Assembly (NCBI GenBank): GCA_964588385.1
Contig: CAZPPG010000010.1
Location: 1 to 64,000, forward strand
Reading direction: 5' to 3'
Source: JAHBWV01 sp964588385
GTDB lineage: Bacteria > Planctomycetota > Phycisphaerae > Phycisphaerales > UBA1924
DNA: 64,000 nucleotides
Shown here: positions 50,466 through 59,937 of the stretch, piece after piece
Numbering within the stretch: the first letter of the stretch is position 1
Layout: each line of letters begins with the position of its first letter
Program-made: the position numbers and the translations under genes
Notes under the pieces: model-generated
What the model was told of the DNA's origin: nothing
The model's input: the letters and a program-made list of their open reading frames with translations, nothing else
Database searches by the model: none

Positions 50466-52397
50466 ATGACCACCATAGACCGCGTTCTTGCGTGCCCGTC
50501 TCTCCCGTCACTTCCCGCGGTTGCGGTCGAGGTGTTGGCTCTCACTCGATCGCAGGACGTCTCCCTTGGCGACATCTCGCGCGTGGTTCAGAATGATCCG
50601 GGGCTCGCCGCGAAGATCCTCAAGACCGTGAACTCCTCGTTCTACGGGCTTGAGCAGCCGTGCTCGCGCCTAGATCGGGCGATGTCGTATCTCGGTCTGC
50701 AGGCCGTGAAGTCGCTGGTGCTGGGTTTCAGTCTGGTTGACGCCACGCGCTCCGTCGGCAACAGCCCCGGCATTGATCTCAAGCGTCATTGGCGGCGCAC
50801 CATTTTCGCGGCGTCAGCCGCCCGGCATCTCGCGCAGCTCACACGTGCCGCGGATCCGGACGAGGCTTTCACCGCTTCGCTCTTCCAGGACATCGGGGTC
50901 CTGGCGTGCGTTGCGGCCTTGAGCGATGAGTACGTTTCCACGCTGGCCACCGCGCCGGAGGATCACGATTTGCTGTGCCGGCACGAGCGCGAGGTCTTCC
51001 CGTTCGACCACACCACGGTCGGCGCGGAACTTGCGAAGCGCTGGAAGCTGCCGGACGTGTTCACCGAGGTGATCCGTAAGCACCATGCCCCTGATTCATC
51101 CGGCCTCTCGTATGGGCCTGTCGTGCGCCTTGCGGCGCTGTCGATGTACGTCTCCGAGGCCATGAGCACCCCGGGAGCCCAGGCGCTCATCGCGCGTCTT
51201 GCCTCCCGCGCGGAAATGTGGTTCGGCCTGCCGCCGGATCGCATGGCGCCGCTGCTGAAGAGCACGGCGACTTCTGCCTCCGAGCTTGCCAAGCTGTTCG
51301 AGCAGGACGTTGCGATCCCCAACGCCGCGATGATCATGGCCGAGGCGCAGGAAGCGCTGCTGGCGGGTCAGATCCAGATGCAGCGTGAGACGGATCGTCT
51401 GAAGATCGAGAACCAGACCGACACGCTGACCGGAGTGTGGAATCGTCGCCGGTTTGAGGCCGACCTCGCGGAAGGATTCCGGGAGGCGCGAGCGGGGCGC
51501 TCGGCGCTGTCGGTTGTCACGATCGATGCCGACAAGTTCAAGTCCGTGAACGACACGCTCGGTCACGCCGCGGGCGATGCCGTGCTCAAGCAGCTCGCAA
51601 CGCGATCCGCATCGGTGGTCGGGCAGTCGGGGCTTCTCTGTCGCACCGGCGGCGAGGAGTTCGCGGTGGTCCTACGGGGCCATGACGGCGTGCGGGCCAA
51701 GCAGGTCGCCGAGCGTCTGCGAGCGGCCATCGCGGCGTCGCCGATGTGTCTCACGGGCGTGGACGGGGCGCCTCCCACTCTCGCGGTCACCATCAGTGTC
51801 GGCGTCTCGACCATGGAGTCCGGATCCGGCGATGCAGCGAGTCCGGAGAAGCTGATGGCCCTCGCGGACCAGGCGCTGTACGCGGCCAAATCGTCCGGAC
51901 GCAACTGCGTTCGCACGGCGACCGTCGCGCCGGAGCAGCCCGCCCTCCGTCGCGCCGCAGACGCGCCCCACGCGACCGAGGGCGTTGGGCCGCTCCGCGA
52001 TGCCGACGGCGTGCTGCGGGTACTGGTGGTCGAGGACGATCCGCTCGCGAACAAGCTGCTCTCGATGCTGCTGCAGAGACTTCCCACGACGGAAGCGGTC
52101 ACCGCATCTTCCGGCAAGGCAACACTCGACGCGCTCGGTCGCGCGGGATTCAGACCCGGAGTCGTAATTGTCGACCAGAATCTCCCCGATGCGCGCGGCG
52201 TTGAGTTGATCGCCCAGATCCGCGGAATCGCCCCGGGCGTTCGGAAGTTTGTGGTCATCACCGCGTCTCCATCGCCGAGTCTGGACGCGGAAGCCCGAGC
52301 CGCTGGCGCCGACGCCCTGGTCTCCAAAGTCGACATGTGCGCCGATATCGGCAAGTGGCTCCTGCAACTCCTCGGACCGGCGGCCAAGGCGGCCTGA
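50466..52397 (+). CDS. HDOD-GGDEF-REC fusion signalling protein (probable diguanylate cyclase)
   Basis: 643 residues. Residues 1-250 form an HDOD domain (LPSLPAVAVEVLAL, VNSSFYGL, RKHHAP). A helical linker leads to a GGDEF domain (about 315-480) opening with TDTLTGVWNRRRFE; the active site reads GGEEF at 395-399, so cyclase activity is likely, and no RxxD inhibitory site was obvious. The last domain (about 515-640) is a receiver with VVEDDPLANK and the phosphorylation Asp at D570 (IVDQNLPDARG). A C-terminal receiver after GGDEF is less common than the reverse order. It synthesises c-di-GMP under phosphorelay and possibly HDOD control. Confidence 0.93.
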   Translation: MTTIDRVLACPSLPSLPAVAVEVLALTRSQDVSLGDISRVVQNDPGLAAKILKTVNSSFYGLEQPCSRLDRAMSYLGLQAVKSLVLGFSLVDATRSVGNSPGIDLKRHWRRTIFAASAARHLAQLTRAADPDEAFTASLFQDIGVLACVAALSDEYVSTLATAPEDHDLLCRHEREVFPFDHTTVGAELAKRWKLPDVFTEVIRKHHAPDSSGLSYGPVVRLAALSMYVSEAMSTPGAQALIARLASRAEMWFGLPPDRMAPLLKSTATSASELAKLFEQDVAIPNAAMIMAEAQEALLAGQIQMQRETDRLKIENQTDTLTGVWNRRRFEADLAEGFREARAGRSALSVVTIDADKFKSVNDTLGHAAGDAVLKQLATRSASVVGQSGLLCRTGGEEFAVVLRGHDGVRAKQVAERLRAAIAASPMCLTGVDGAPPTLAVTISVGVSTMESGSGDAASPEKLMALADQALYAAKSSGRNCVRTATVAPEQPALRRAADAPHATEGVGPLRDADGVLRVLVVEDDPLANKLLSMLLQRLPTTEAVTASSGKATLDALGRAGFRPGVVIVDQNLPDARGVELIAQIRGIAPGVRKFVVITASPSPSLDAEARAAGADALVSKVDMCADIGKWLLQLLGPAAKAA

Positions 52398-52498
52398 CGG
52401 CGCGGCGACGGATGCTCGCGTTCGGGTACGCGTGTGGTGATACCGCGTTCGCTCTACCGGGTCGACTTGCACCGCAGCGGCGGCCGTGATGGCCTGTA

Positions 52499-53038
52499 TC
52501 AGGGCCGCTGCTTCATTTGGCGACCGGCAGTTGGCGTCCGGCTGCCGCTCTCGCGCGCCAGGGTCTCGACAGCCTCGAGCACGCGATCGCCGTGTGTGGG
52601 CGTCTTCACGGCATCCCACCGCTTCGCCACGACGCCGTTTGGATCGATCAGGTACGTAGTCCGGACCATGCCGATGACGCGTTTGCCGTACATGTTCTTC
52701 TCGCGCCAGACGCCGTAGAGCTCACAGACCTTTGGCACGCCCTGAGGATCGCGTTCATCTCCCGGCAGCGTGAATGGAAGGCCGTACTTGGCCGCGAACG
52801 CGCCGTGCGACGCGGGTGTGTCGGGGCTGATTCCTATGACCTCGGCACCGAGGGCTCGCAAGTCCGCGTGCCGGTCCCGAAACTGGCATGCCTGGGTGGT
52901 GCACAGGGGCGTGTCGTCCTCGGGGTAAAAATAGAGCACCAGGATCCGCCCGCGGAAGTCCGCGAGGGCGCGCCGTTTGCCGGCGGCATCCATGAGTGCG
53001 AAGGGGGGAGCTGGTTGCCCCGTTTCAATCAACGGCAT
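52499..53038 (-). CDS. bcp: Peroxiredoxin of the BCP/PrxQ type
   Basis: 179 residues from ATG 53038 (AGGAGG four bases upstream). The peroxidatic cysteine is C46 in DDTPLCTTQAC with the resolving cysteine C51, the PrxQ 1-Cys/2-Cys arrangement; the usual Gly before Cys is Leu. FALMDAAGKR and VIGISPDTPASH are thioredoxin-fold landmarks. It reduces organic and hydrogen peroxides using thioredoxin. A 15-residue C-terminal tail is basic. Convergent with the HDOD gene. Confidence 0.94.
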   Translation of the reverse strand: MPLIETGQPAPPFALMDAAGKRRALADFRGRILVLYFYPEDDTPLCTTQACQFRDRHADLRALGAEVIGISPDTPASHGAFAAKYGLPFTLPGDERDPQGVPKVCELYGVWREKNMYGKRVIGMVRTTYLIDPNGVVAKRWDAVKTPTHGDRVLEAVETLARESGSRTPTAGRQMKQRP

Positions 53039-53153
53039 GCGACCTCCTGACTGACACGTCCCCCGGGCCGGAGCGTACAACGCCCGAGAACTCCCGGCTT
53101 CTCGGACGCGCGCGAGCGCGTCGAGTCAGCCCATCTTGCCCGCGCCGTGCAGC

Positions 53154-53179
53154 CCCACAAGCACGCGTGCATGTGTGGG
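53154..53179. promoter_or_regulatory. Inverted repeat between bcp and the PEP-CTERM gene
   Basis: CCCACA..TGTGGG (six pairs) encloses a perfect 10-bp palindrome GCACGCGTGC. It sits in the divergent intergenic region and could be an operator for either gene. No promoter could be called confidently. Confidence 0.35.
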
Positions 53180-53276
53180 CCCCCGGATGGCCCGAGGGTT
53201 CCTTGTACGGCATACTCGCTGTGCTGAGCAATCGCATGAGGCGTTGCGCTGGCTGCCGCACAAAGGAGTCCAGATC

Positions 53277-53936
53277 ATGAATCGCATCGTGACCATCGCC
53301 GCTCTGGCTGCCATCGCCGGCTCCGCCCACGCCGGCCCGGTGACCACCACGTTCACGGCGGACAATCACTACGCCGTCTACTCCCGCACCATCGGCGGCT
53401 TCACGTTCGAGGGCGGCAACGAGCTTGGACCATCGGGCTCCACGGGTGGGTACAACTGGTCGGTCGCGGAGACGTTCTCGTTCGATGCGGATGACTATCT
53501 GTACATCGCGGCCTGGTCGGACAACTCCGTCGCGCAGGGCCTCATCGGACAAGTCGTGACCGCGAGCGAGACGATCCTTTCAGGAGACGGACGCTGGGAG
53601 GTCTACTCGACCGGTGAAGACCGAGGCGACTGGTCGCCCTATCCCACGATCGGCGAGATGGCTTCGTACGTGTCGACAGCGGATTCGGGTGACCTCTGGG
53701 AAGTTCCCCACGTCGGCGGCGCGAACGGCATCGCGCCGTGGAACTCGATCGCGAGCGTCTCCGGCGACGCTCGCTGGATGTGGCGCGGCACCACCGAGGG
53801 CGATCCGCTCCAGGGCGGCGCGAACCACGGGGAGATGCTGATCTTCCGGATCCCCGTCGCGATTCCTGCCCCCGGTCCTCTGGCGCTTGCAGGCCTGGGC
53901 GGCCTGTTGATCTCCAGACGTCGTCGCTCAAACTGA
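53277..53936 (+). CDS. PEP-CTERM-like secreted protein
   Basis: 219 residues from ATG 53277 (AAAGGAG at good spacing). A signal peptide (MNRIVTIAALAAIAGSAHA) precedes a beta-rich domain of about 170 residues. The C-terminus has the sorting tail: a PAPGP motif in place of PEP, a hydrophobic stretch (ALAGLGGLLI) and RRRR. Such tails are cut by exosortase in glycan-producing bacteria. Function of the domain unknown. A strong terminator follows. Confidence 0.88.
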   Translation: MNRIVTIAALAAIAGSAHAGPVTTTFTADNHYAVYSRTIGGFTFEGGNELGPSGSTGGYNWSVAETFSFDADDYLYIAAWSDNSVAQGLIGQVVTASETILSGDGRWEVYSTGEDRGDWSPYPTIGEMASYVSTADSGDLWEVPHVGGANGIAPWNSIASVSGDARWMWRGTTEGDPLQGGANHGEMLIFRIPVAIPAPGPLALAGLGGLLISRRRRSN

Positions 53937-53961
53937 AGTCTGAGGAGTCGAGGGAGAGACT

Positions 53962-53999
53962 GCGGCCCCGGAGCTTCCGCCGGGGCCGCACCCATTTTT
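53962..53999 (+). terminator. Intrinsic terminator after the PEP-CTERM gene
   Basis: A 10-bp perfect stem (GCGGCCCCGG / CCGGGGCCGC) with an 8-nt loop is followed by ACCCATTTTT. It ends the PEP-CTERM unit before the AbgT gene. Confidence 0.85.
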
Positions 54000-54072
54000 G
54001 CGGCAGCCGCGATGACGGTGCGGCGGAATCTCGCTACCTTAGCCGATCCCAAGGCCACCCTGGAGACCAGCC

Positions 54073-55782
54073 ATGGCAGATGCGAGCACTCCCCCGTCAA
54101 CGACGCCCCGCGGCGTGCTTGGAATGATCGAGCGGATCGGAAACGCGCTCCCCGACCCGGCGCTGCTGTTTTTCTACGGGTGCATTCTGATCATGGTCGT
54201 CTCGCATCTGGGCGTGGTTGCCGGGTGGACCGTCAAGCCGATCCGCATGCAGGAGGTGATGGCGCCGGTGGTGGATGCGTCGGGCGTGCCTGTGCTGGAT
54301 GCCGCCACCGGGCAGCCCCAACTGGCGCCGGTGATCGATCCGGCCACCAATCGCCCTCGGACGGAGCTTGTCGAATCCGGCGAGCCCATCAACGCCCGGA
54401 GTCTGCTGACGGCCGACGGCCTGTACTGGTGCCTTTCGAGCATGGTCACGAACTTTGTGACGTTCCCGCCGCTGGGTATCGTGCTGGTCGCGATGTTCGG
54501 GGTCGGCCTCGCCGAGAAGACGGGGCTCTTTGACACGCTGATCAAGGGCATGGCGCTGCTGGTTCCCCAACAACTCGTCACGCCCGCGATCATCTTCATC
54601 GGCATCATGGCCAACATCGCCAGCGACGCGGGGTACATCGTGCTGCCGCCGCTCGCGGCCGCGCTGTACCTCGCGTCCGGGCGCTCGCCTCTGGCGGGCA
54701 TCGCCGCGGCGTTTGCTGGCGTTTCCGCCGGCTTCAGCGCGAACTTCCTCATCGGCGGCACCGACGCGCTCATCGCGGGCATCACGCAGGCGAATGTCGA
54801 CATCCTCGACCCGACCTACAGCGTTGACGCGACATGCAACTGGTACATCATGGCCGCTTCCACCGTGCTCCTCACGCTGGTCGGGTGGGGCGTTGCGGCG
54901 TGGATTGTCGAGCCGCGGCTGAACTCACGCTCTCCGGACGAGGGCGGCCCGACACCCGGAGCCGCGGCGAGCCGCGACTCGATGCGCCTGACCGCCGCTG
55001 AGTCCAATGGCTTGGTGTGGGCGGGCGTGTCGCTGGCCATCGTCTTCGGAGTGCTCCTGTCCCTGATTCTTGTCCCCGGCGCGCCCCTGCACGGTGATTA
55101 CACCGATCCCGCGACCGGCCGCGTCTCCACCCGATGGGTCAACGCCATCGTTCCCATCGTCTTCATCGCCTTCCTTGTCCCGGGCGCGGCGTACGGTGCG
55201 ACCGTGGGACAGATCCGCTCGCAGAAGGACGTGATCTCGTGCATGATCCACGCGATGCGGTCAATGGCGTCCGTCATTACCATGGCATTCTTTGCCTCGC
55301 AGTTCATTGCGTACTTCACCTATTCCAACCTCGGGCGCATGCTCGCGATCATCGGTGGCACGGAGCTGGCTGAAGCGAACCTGCCGCCCAGCGTCGTCAT
55401 CCTGGGCTTCATCGTTCTGGTCATGTTCCTCAACCTGCTGATCTCGTCGATGTCGGCCAAGTACGTCCTGGTCGCGCCGATCTTCATCCCCATGTTCATG
55501 ATGCTGGGGATAAGCCCCGAACTCACGCAGGCCTCGTATCGCATCGCCGACAGCGTGACGAACATCGTCACACCCATGAATGCCTACATGATCGTGATCC
55601 TGGCGGTCATGCAGAAATACGCCCCCAAGGCCGGGATCGGCACGCTCGTCTCCACCATGCTTCCGTTCTCCGTGGTCTTCGGGATCGTGTGGATCTTGTT
55701 CCTGCTTGGGTGGATGCAACTGGATCTGCCGCTCGGGCCGGGCGCTCCCCTGCACTACGTCTCAACCCCTACCGGCCCCTGA
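54073..55782 (+). CDS. abgT: AbgT-family transporter
   Basis: 569 residues with about a dozen membrane segments and a large hydrophilic loop after the first (about 50-110). Family stretches are GNALPDPALLFFYGCILI, SDAGYIVLPPLAAALYLASGRSPLAGIAAAFAGVSAGFSANFLIGGTDAL (shown in parts), and the C-terminal VTPMNAYMIVILAVMQKYAP. Members import p-aminobenzoyl-glutamate or export sulfonamides. Substrate not decidable. GGAG nine bases upstream. A short CCGGC..GCCGG stem followed by TTTG lies just after the stop and may be a weak terminator. Confidence 0.93.
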   Translation: MADASTPPSTTPRGVLGMIERIGNALPDPALLFFYGCILIMVVSHLGVVAGWTVKPIRMQEVMAPVVDASGVPVLDAATGQPQLAPVIDPATNRPRTELVESGEPINARSLLTADGLYWCLSSMVTNFVTFPPLGIVLVAMFGVGLAEKTGLFDTLIKGMALLVPQQLVTPAIIFIGIMANIASDAGYIVLPPLAAALYLASGRSPLAGIAAAFAGVSAGFSANFLIGGTDALIAGITQANVDILDPTYSVDATCNWYIMAASTVLLTLVGWGVAAWIVEPRLNSRSPDEGGPTPGAAASRDSMRLTAAESNGLVWAGVSLAIVFGVLLSLILVPGAPLHGDYTDPATGRVSTRWVNAIVPIVFIAFLVPGAAYGATVGQIRSQKDVISCMIHAMRSMASVITMAFFASQFIAYFTYSNLGRMLAIIGGTELAEANLPPSVVILGFIVLVMFLNLLISSMSAKYVLVAPIFIPMFMMLGISPELTQASYRIADSVTNIVTPMNAYMIVILAVMQKYAPKAGIGTLVSTMLPFSVVFGIVWILFLLGWMQLDLPLGPGAPLHYVSTPTGP

Positions 55783-55910
55783 ACCCCGGCAATCAGCCGG
55801 TTTGAACTCCATCGGGACGAACCGCCGATTCTGTCCCTACCGTCCGCGGGTGCGCGAGGGCATCCCTCGGCAACCCGATACCAATCCGCTCGCTGCCATG
55901 GAGGGCCGCG

Positions 55911-58202
55911 ATGTCCAGTTCACTCCTCACCGATGCGCCCGAAGCAACCGACGCGTCGGCCACCACACGGAAGCCGATGAGCAGAACCAAGCCCGCCCCG
56001 CGCGCCACGGCAGAGACCATGGCCGCCAAACAGCGCGACATCTCCGTCTCCGAGTTCTTCGCCAAGAATCGCCACCTCCTCGGGTTCGACAATCCACGGA
56101 AGGCCCTCCTGACCACCGTCAAGGAGGCCGTTGACAACTCGCTTGACGCTTGCGAAGAGGCCGGCATTCTCCCCGAGATCACGGTCGTGATCGAGGATCT
56201 TCAGCCGGATCGGCCCGCCTCGGCCAAAGCCTCCCGCTATCGCATCACCATCGTCGACAACGGGCCCGGGATCGTCCGCAAGCAGGTCGAGAACGTCTTC
56301 GGCCGCCTTCTCTTCGGCTCCAAGTTCCATCGACTCAAGATGTCCCGCGGCCAGCAGGGCATCGGCATCTCAGCCGCGGGCATGTACGGGCTCATCACCA
56401 CCGGTAAGCCGATGGTGATCCACACCAAGCCCAAGGCCAGCCAGCAGGCCCACCACATCGAGCTGGCGATGAACACCAAGACCAACCGGGCCGAGGTCAC
56501 GGTCGACAGCGAGACGGATGACTTCCCTCCCCGGCGGATCCGCACGCTCACACCCGGCACCCGGAATCTCGCCGAAGATGGCCAGTTCTTGGCCGACCGT
56601 GACTATCCCACGGGCACCAGCGTCTCCATCGAGCTCGAGGGGCGGTACCAGAAGGGCAGAGGCAGTGTCGACGAGTTCTTGGAACTCACCGCGATCGCCA
56701 ATCCGCACGCACGATTCGTCTTCGTCCCCCCCTCGAAAGAGAGCGCGGCAGAGGAAGACGATGTGCCCCTCCTCCGCAAGAACCGCGAGCGTGAGCGAGC
56801 GGACGAACAGGCGACCGCGCCCGCCGAACCCGCGCCCCCCGCTCCCGTCGTCACCATCGAGTCTCGTGGCATCACGCTTTTCCCCCGCGCCGTCACGGAA
56901 CTCCCGCCCGAGACCAAGGAGATCCAGCCGCACCCCCGCGGCATCGAACTCGGCATTCTGCTCCAGATGCTGAAAGAAGCCCAAGCAGAGCGCGACACCT
57001 ACACACTCTACAACTTTCTGCAGGACAAGTTCTCTCGCGTCTCGTCCTCTGCCGCCAGCACGTTCTGCCAGTCGATCAAGGCGACCTCTCGCACCAGGAT
57101 CTCCGACATCGACCACGACCAGGCCGAGAAGCTGTTCAAGGCGCTGCAAGACTCAAAGCTCCCTCCCCCCCCCACCGATTGCCTCGCGCCTATCGGCGTC
57201 CGCCAGTTGCTCGCGGGCATGCTGAAGGGCGTGCGGGCCGAGTTCTACGCCGCGTCCAGCCGCGAGCCGGACGTGTATCGGGGCCGCCCGTTCCAGATCG
57301 AAGCCGCGATCGCGTTCGGTGGCGAACTCCGATCCGACGAGCCGGCGCGTGTGATCCGGTTCGCCAATCGTGTGCCCCTGCTGTATCAGCAGTCGGCGTG
57401 TTCGTCCTTCAAGGCCGTCACCGAGACCAACTGGCGGAACTACGACCTCCAGCACCCGCGCGGCGGCGTGCCCGTCGGTCCCCTGGTCATCATGATCCAC
57501 ATGGCGAGCGTCTGGGTGCCGTTCACCAGCGAGTCCAAGGAAGCCATCGCCGACTACGACGAGATCCGCAAGGAGATGAAGCTCGCGCTCCAGGAGTGCG
57601 GGCGAAAGCTCGGCACGTATCTCAAGAAGCGGGCCAAGATGCGCCGCGAGGGTGAGCGACGCGACGTCTTCCAGAAGTACATCGGTGAGATCGCCAAGGC
57701 CTGCAACGCCATCAGCGGCGTCGATGCCGACGAGCTTTATGCCGCGCTGCTGGAGCAGGCCAAGCGGAAGACCGCCGTGGCCGATCTGGAGCTCGACGAG
57801 GACGGCAAGGCGATCAAGGACAAGGCCGGGAATGAGGCCGATGAAGAGGGTGTGATCATCCTTGAGTCCGCGGCTTCCCGTACCGAGACCGATGCGTTTG
57901 ACGGCGATGCGCCGCCGGTCGGGAAGTCAACGAGGGCCGAGGCCGCCGCTTTGAAGGTCAACGCCATGCGCGGGGACGAAGAGCCCACTCTCATCGATGT
58001 CAAACAACCCGGACACCTCACACAGAAGGGGAAGCCGGTCAAGCCGCGCCCGTCTAAGTCGCCCACGAAGGCGGCCGGGCCCGCCGTCGCTCCCAAGCCC
58101 GCAGCGGTTCCGGATGTTGGGGCCAAGGCGCCGTCGAAGCCCAAGATGGTCCTCGTCAACGGCAAGCTGGTGCCGAAGGACCAGTCACCCGGCCTGTTCT
58201 GA
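55911..58202 (+). CDS. top6B: DNA topoisomerase VI subunit B (bacterial)
   Basis: 763 residues. An N-terminal extension of about 40 residues is followed by the GHKL ATPase: EAVDNSLDACEEAG (N-box), VDNGPGI, and SRGQQGIGISAAGMYG with FGRLLFGSKF. An H2TH-like insertion and the transducer domain (PVGPLVIMIHMASVWVPFTSESKEAI with switch lysine near it) follow, then an acidic Glu/Asp and Lys/Pro tail (about 640-763). ATP binding dimerises B and drives strand passage by A. A run of nine C at 57165-57173 codes Pro-rich residues. GGAGG six bases upstream fixes the ATG. It leads the locus with a lipoprotein, top6A and a GIY-YIG-like gene. Confidence 0.95.
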   Translation: MSSSLLTDAPEATDASATTRKPMSRTKPAPRATAETMAAKQRDISVSEFFAKNRHLLGFDNPRKALLTTVKEAVDNSLDACEEAGILPEITVVIEDLQPDRPASAKASRYRITIVDNGPGIVRKQVENVFGRLLFGSKFHRLKMSRGQQGIGISAAGMYGLITTGKPMVIHTKPKASQQAHHIELAMNTKTNRAEVTVDSETDDFPPRRIRTLTPGTRNLAEDGQFLADRDYPTGTSVSIELEGRYQKGRGSVDEFLELTAIANPHARFVFVPPSKESAAEEDDVPLLRKNRERERADEQATAPAEPAPPAPVVTIESRGITLFPRAVTELPPETKEIQPHPRGIELGILLQMLKEAQAERDTYTLYNFLQDKFSRVSSSAASTFCQSIKATSRTRISDIDHDQAEKLFKALQDSKLPPPPTDCLAPIGVRQLLAGMLKGVRAEFYAASSREPDVYRGRPFQIEAAIAFGGELRSDEPARVIRFANRVPLLYQQSACSSFKAVTETNWRNYDLQHPRGGVPVGPLVIMIHMASVWVPFTSESKEAIADYDEIRKEMKLALQECGRKLGTYLKKRAKMRREGERRDVFQKYIGEIAKACNAISGVDADELYAALLEQAKRKTAVADLELDEDGKAIKDKAGNEADEEGVIILESAASRTETDAFDGDAPPVGKSTRAEAAALKVNAMRGDEEPTLIDVKQPGHLTQKGKPVKPRPSKSPTKAAGPAVAPKPAAVPDVGAKAPSKPKMVLVNGKLVPKDQSPGLF

Positions 58203-58248
58203 AACGCCCGGGCGCCGCGTCGGCGCTCGCGCATCACTGGAGCTATCC

Positions 58249-58716
58249 ATGCACTTCACCCGCGCCGCCCTCATCGCCACTGTCATCGCGATCCCCGCCT
58301 CGCTCGGCACGCTTTCGGGATGTCAGAGCGGCCAGAGCATCACGGATTCAGCCACCATGATCCAGAAGCTCACCGGCGATTGGAACCTCGCCTCCTTCAA
58401 GGGCGCGGACATCGCGTCCCTGATGCCCAAGGGCGTGAAGATCCCATCGCTCTCCTTCACGCCCGAGGGCAAGGTCTCCGGCACCGGCGGCATCAACCGT
58501 CTGGCGTCGTCGCTCGATCTTGACGCCCTCGCCAAGGGCGAGTTCAAGCTCGCCCCGACCGCCAGCACCAAGATGGCCGGCTCGCCCGAGGCCATGGACT
58601 TCGAGGACTCGTTCCTCAAGACCCTTGGCGAGGTGACGGGGTTCTCGGTGAAGGGCGACTCGCTCGCGCTGAGCGGCGCGGCGGGCGAGCTCATGCGGTT
58701 TGTCCGCGCCAAGTAA
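58249..58716 (+). CDS. META-domain lipoprotein between top6B and top6A
   Basis: 155 residues from ATG 58249 (GGAG six bases upstream). The signal ends in a lipobox (TLSGC, Cys 25). The mature part is a META domain: LTGDWNLASFKGADI, SLSFTPEGKVSGTGGINRL and the C-terminal strand LALSGAAGELMRFVR. META domains occur in envelope stress proteins such as HslJ. It is 46 nt after top6B and 63 nt before top6A on the same strand. An exported lipoprotein inside a topoisomerase operon is odd; co-transcription is likely but a shared function is not evident. Confidence 0.88.
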   Translation: MHFTRAALIATVIAIPASLGTLSGCQSGQSITDSATMIQKLTGDWNLASFKGADIASLMPKGVKIPSLSFTPEGKVSGTGGINRLASSLDLDALAKGEFKLAPTASTKMAGSPEAMDFEDSFLKTLGEVTGFSVKGDSLALSGAAGELMRFVRAK

Positions 58717-58779
58717 CCGCCGAACCGTCCCTCGGACGACATCTCCGCTCGCACGCACTTCTCCCTGCAGGATCACTCG

Positions 58780-59937
58780 ATGGCACGCAAGCCCGCCTCC
58801 AAGTCCGTCGCAACCGCGTCGAAGAAGCCCGTCGGCAAGCTTCCGGAGCGTGATGCCAAGACCATCAGCAAGCTTGTCGGGCTCTCCGACATGGTGGTCA
58901 AGCGCAGCATGGGCGGGAAGGACCCCACGATCTCAATCCCGCTTCGAACCAAGAGCAACACGAACTGGAACAAGAAGAAGGGCATCCTTGAGATGGGAGA
59001 CGCGACCGCCGATCGGCCGCTGTTCGATCTCAAGACCGCGAAGCAGTTCATGCAGACCATGCTCCACGCGAGCACGATCAAGGATCTGATTGAGCAACAG
59101 AAAACCAGCTCTCTCCGCGGTGTGTTCTACCGAGCCAAGCACACCGTCGCGGGCACGAAGGAGAACACCTTCGACACGCAGGATGAATCCGATCCGATTC
59201 TCGAAGACCTCGAGGTCTCGCTCGGCGCCCTCCGCGAAGAGCTGCACATTTTTGCATCAACACGCGGCAATCTCGTCGGGAACATCACCATCATTGATAA
59301 GGGTGATGAGATCAACGCACGGCGCATGGGCTCGGGCGGCTGGGGCATCCCGTCGATTGTCGAGCCCAGCGCGCTGCAGTTCGGCAAGTGCGAGGCAAAG
59401 TTCGTGCTGCACGTCGAAAAGGACACGGTTTGGCAGCGATTCAACGAGGATCGCTTCTGGGAGCAGCACAACTGCATCCTCACTCATGGAGGTGGGCAGC
59501 CCCCTCGCGGATGTCGTCGCCTTCTGCAGCGTCTGAATCAGGAACTGAAGCTGCCGATCATCTGTGTCCTTGATAACGACCCATGGGGACACTACATCTA
59601 CAGCGTCATCAAGCAGGGCTCGATCTCACTCGCCTTCGAGTCTTCCCGCCTCGCAATCCCGGATGCCAAGTTTCTCGGCATCCGCGCGAAGGACTACGAG
59701 GAATGCGAGCTCGACGACGGCGTGAAGATCAGCCTAACGGACAATGACATCAAGCGCGCCAACGAGATCGCGGCGTATCCGTGGTTCGCCGACAACCGCC
59801 CTTGGCAGAAGGAGATCGCCCTCCTGCTGAAGAACGGCTTTAAGATGGAAGTCGAAGCCATGCTTCAGAAGGACATCTCGTACATCACCGAGGAGTACGT
59901 GCCCGAGCGGCTGAAGGCGAAGGATTGGTTGGAATGA
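58780..59937 (+). CDS. top6A: DNA topoisomerase VI subunit A (Spo11-like, bacterial)
   Basis: 385 residues. A Lys/Ala-rich head (1-30) leads to the winged-helix domain with the cleaving tyrosine Y117 in SSLRGVFYRAKHT. The Toprim metal site is E213 (VEKDT) with D265 and D267 (LDNDPWG), and the following SISLAFESSRLAIPDAKFLG belongs to the Spo11/Top6A fold. It makes the transient double-strand break while subunit B supplies ATP-driven gate control. All catalytic residues are present. Its stop overlaps the next gene's ATG by 4 nt. Confidence 0.95.
   Translation: MARKPASKSVATASKKPVGKLPERDAKTISKLVGLSDMVVKRSMGGKDPTISIPLRTKSNTNWNKKKGILEMGDATADRPLFDLKTAKQFMQTMLHASTIKDLIEQQKTSSLRGVFYRAKHTVAGTKENTFDTQDESDPILEDLEVSLGALREELHIFASTRGNLVGNITIIDKGDEINARRMGSGGWGIPSIVEPSALQFGKCEAKFVLHVEKDTVWQRFNEDRFWEQHNCILTHGGGQPPRGCRRLLQRLNQELKLPIICVLDNDPWGHYIYSVIKQGSISLAFESSRLAIPDAKFLGIRAKDYEECELDDGVKISLTDNDIKRANEIAAYPWFADNRPWQKEIALLLKNGFKMEVEAMLQKDISYITEEYVPERLKAKDWLE

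Noticed and set aside
52474..52511. Terminator between the HDOD gene and bcp
   Set aside because: GCAGCGGC..GCCGCTGC pairs, but the loop is long, it overlaps the bcp stop and there is no T-run.
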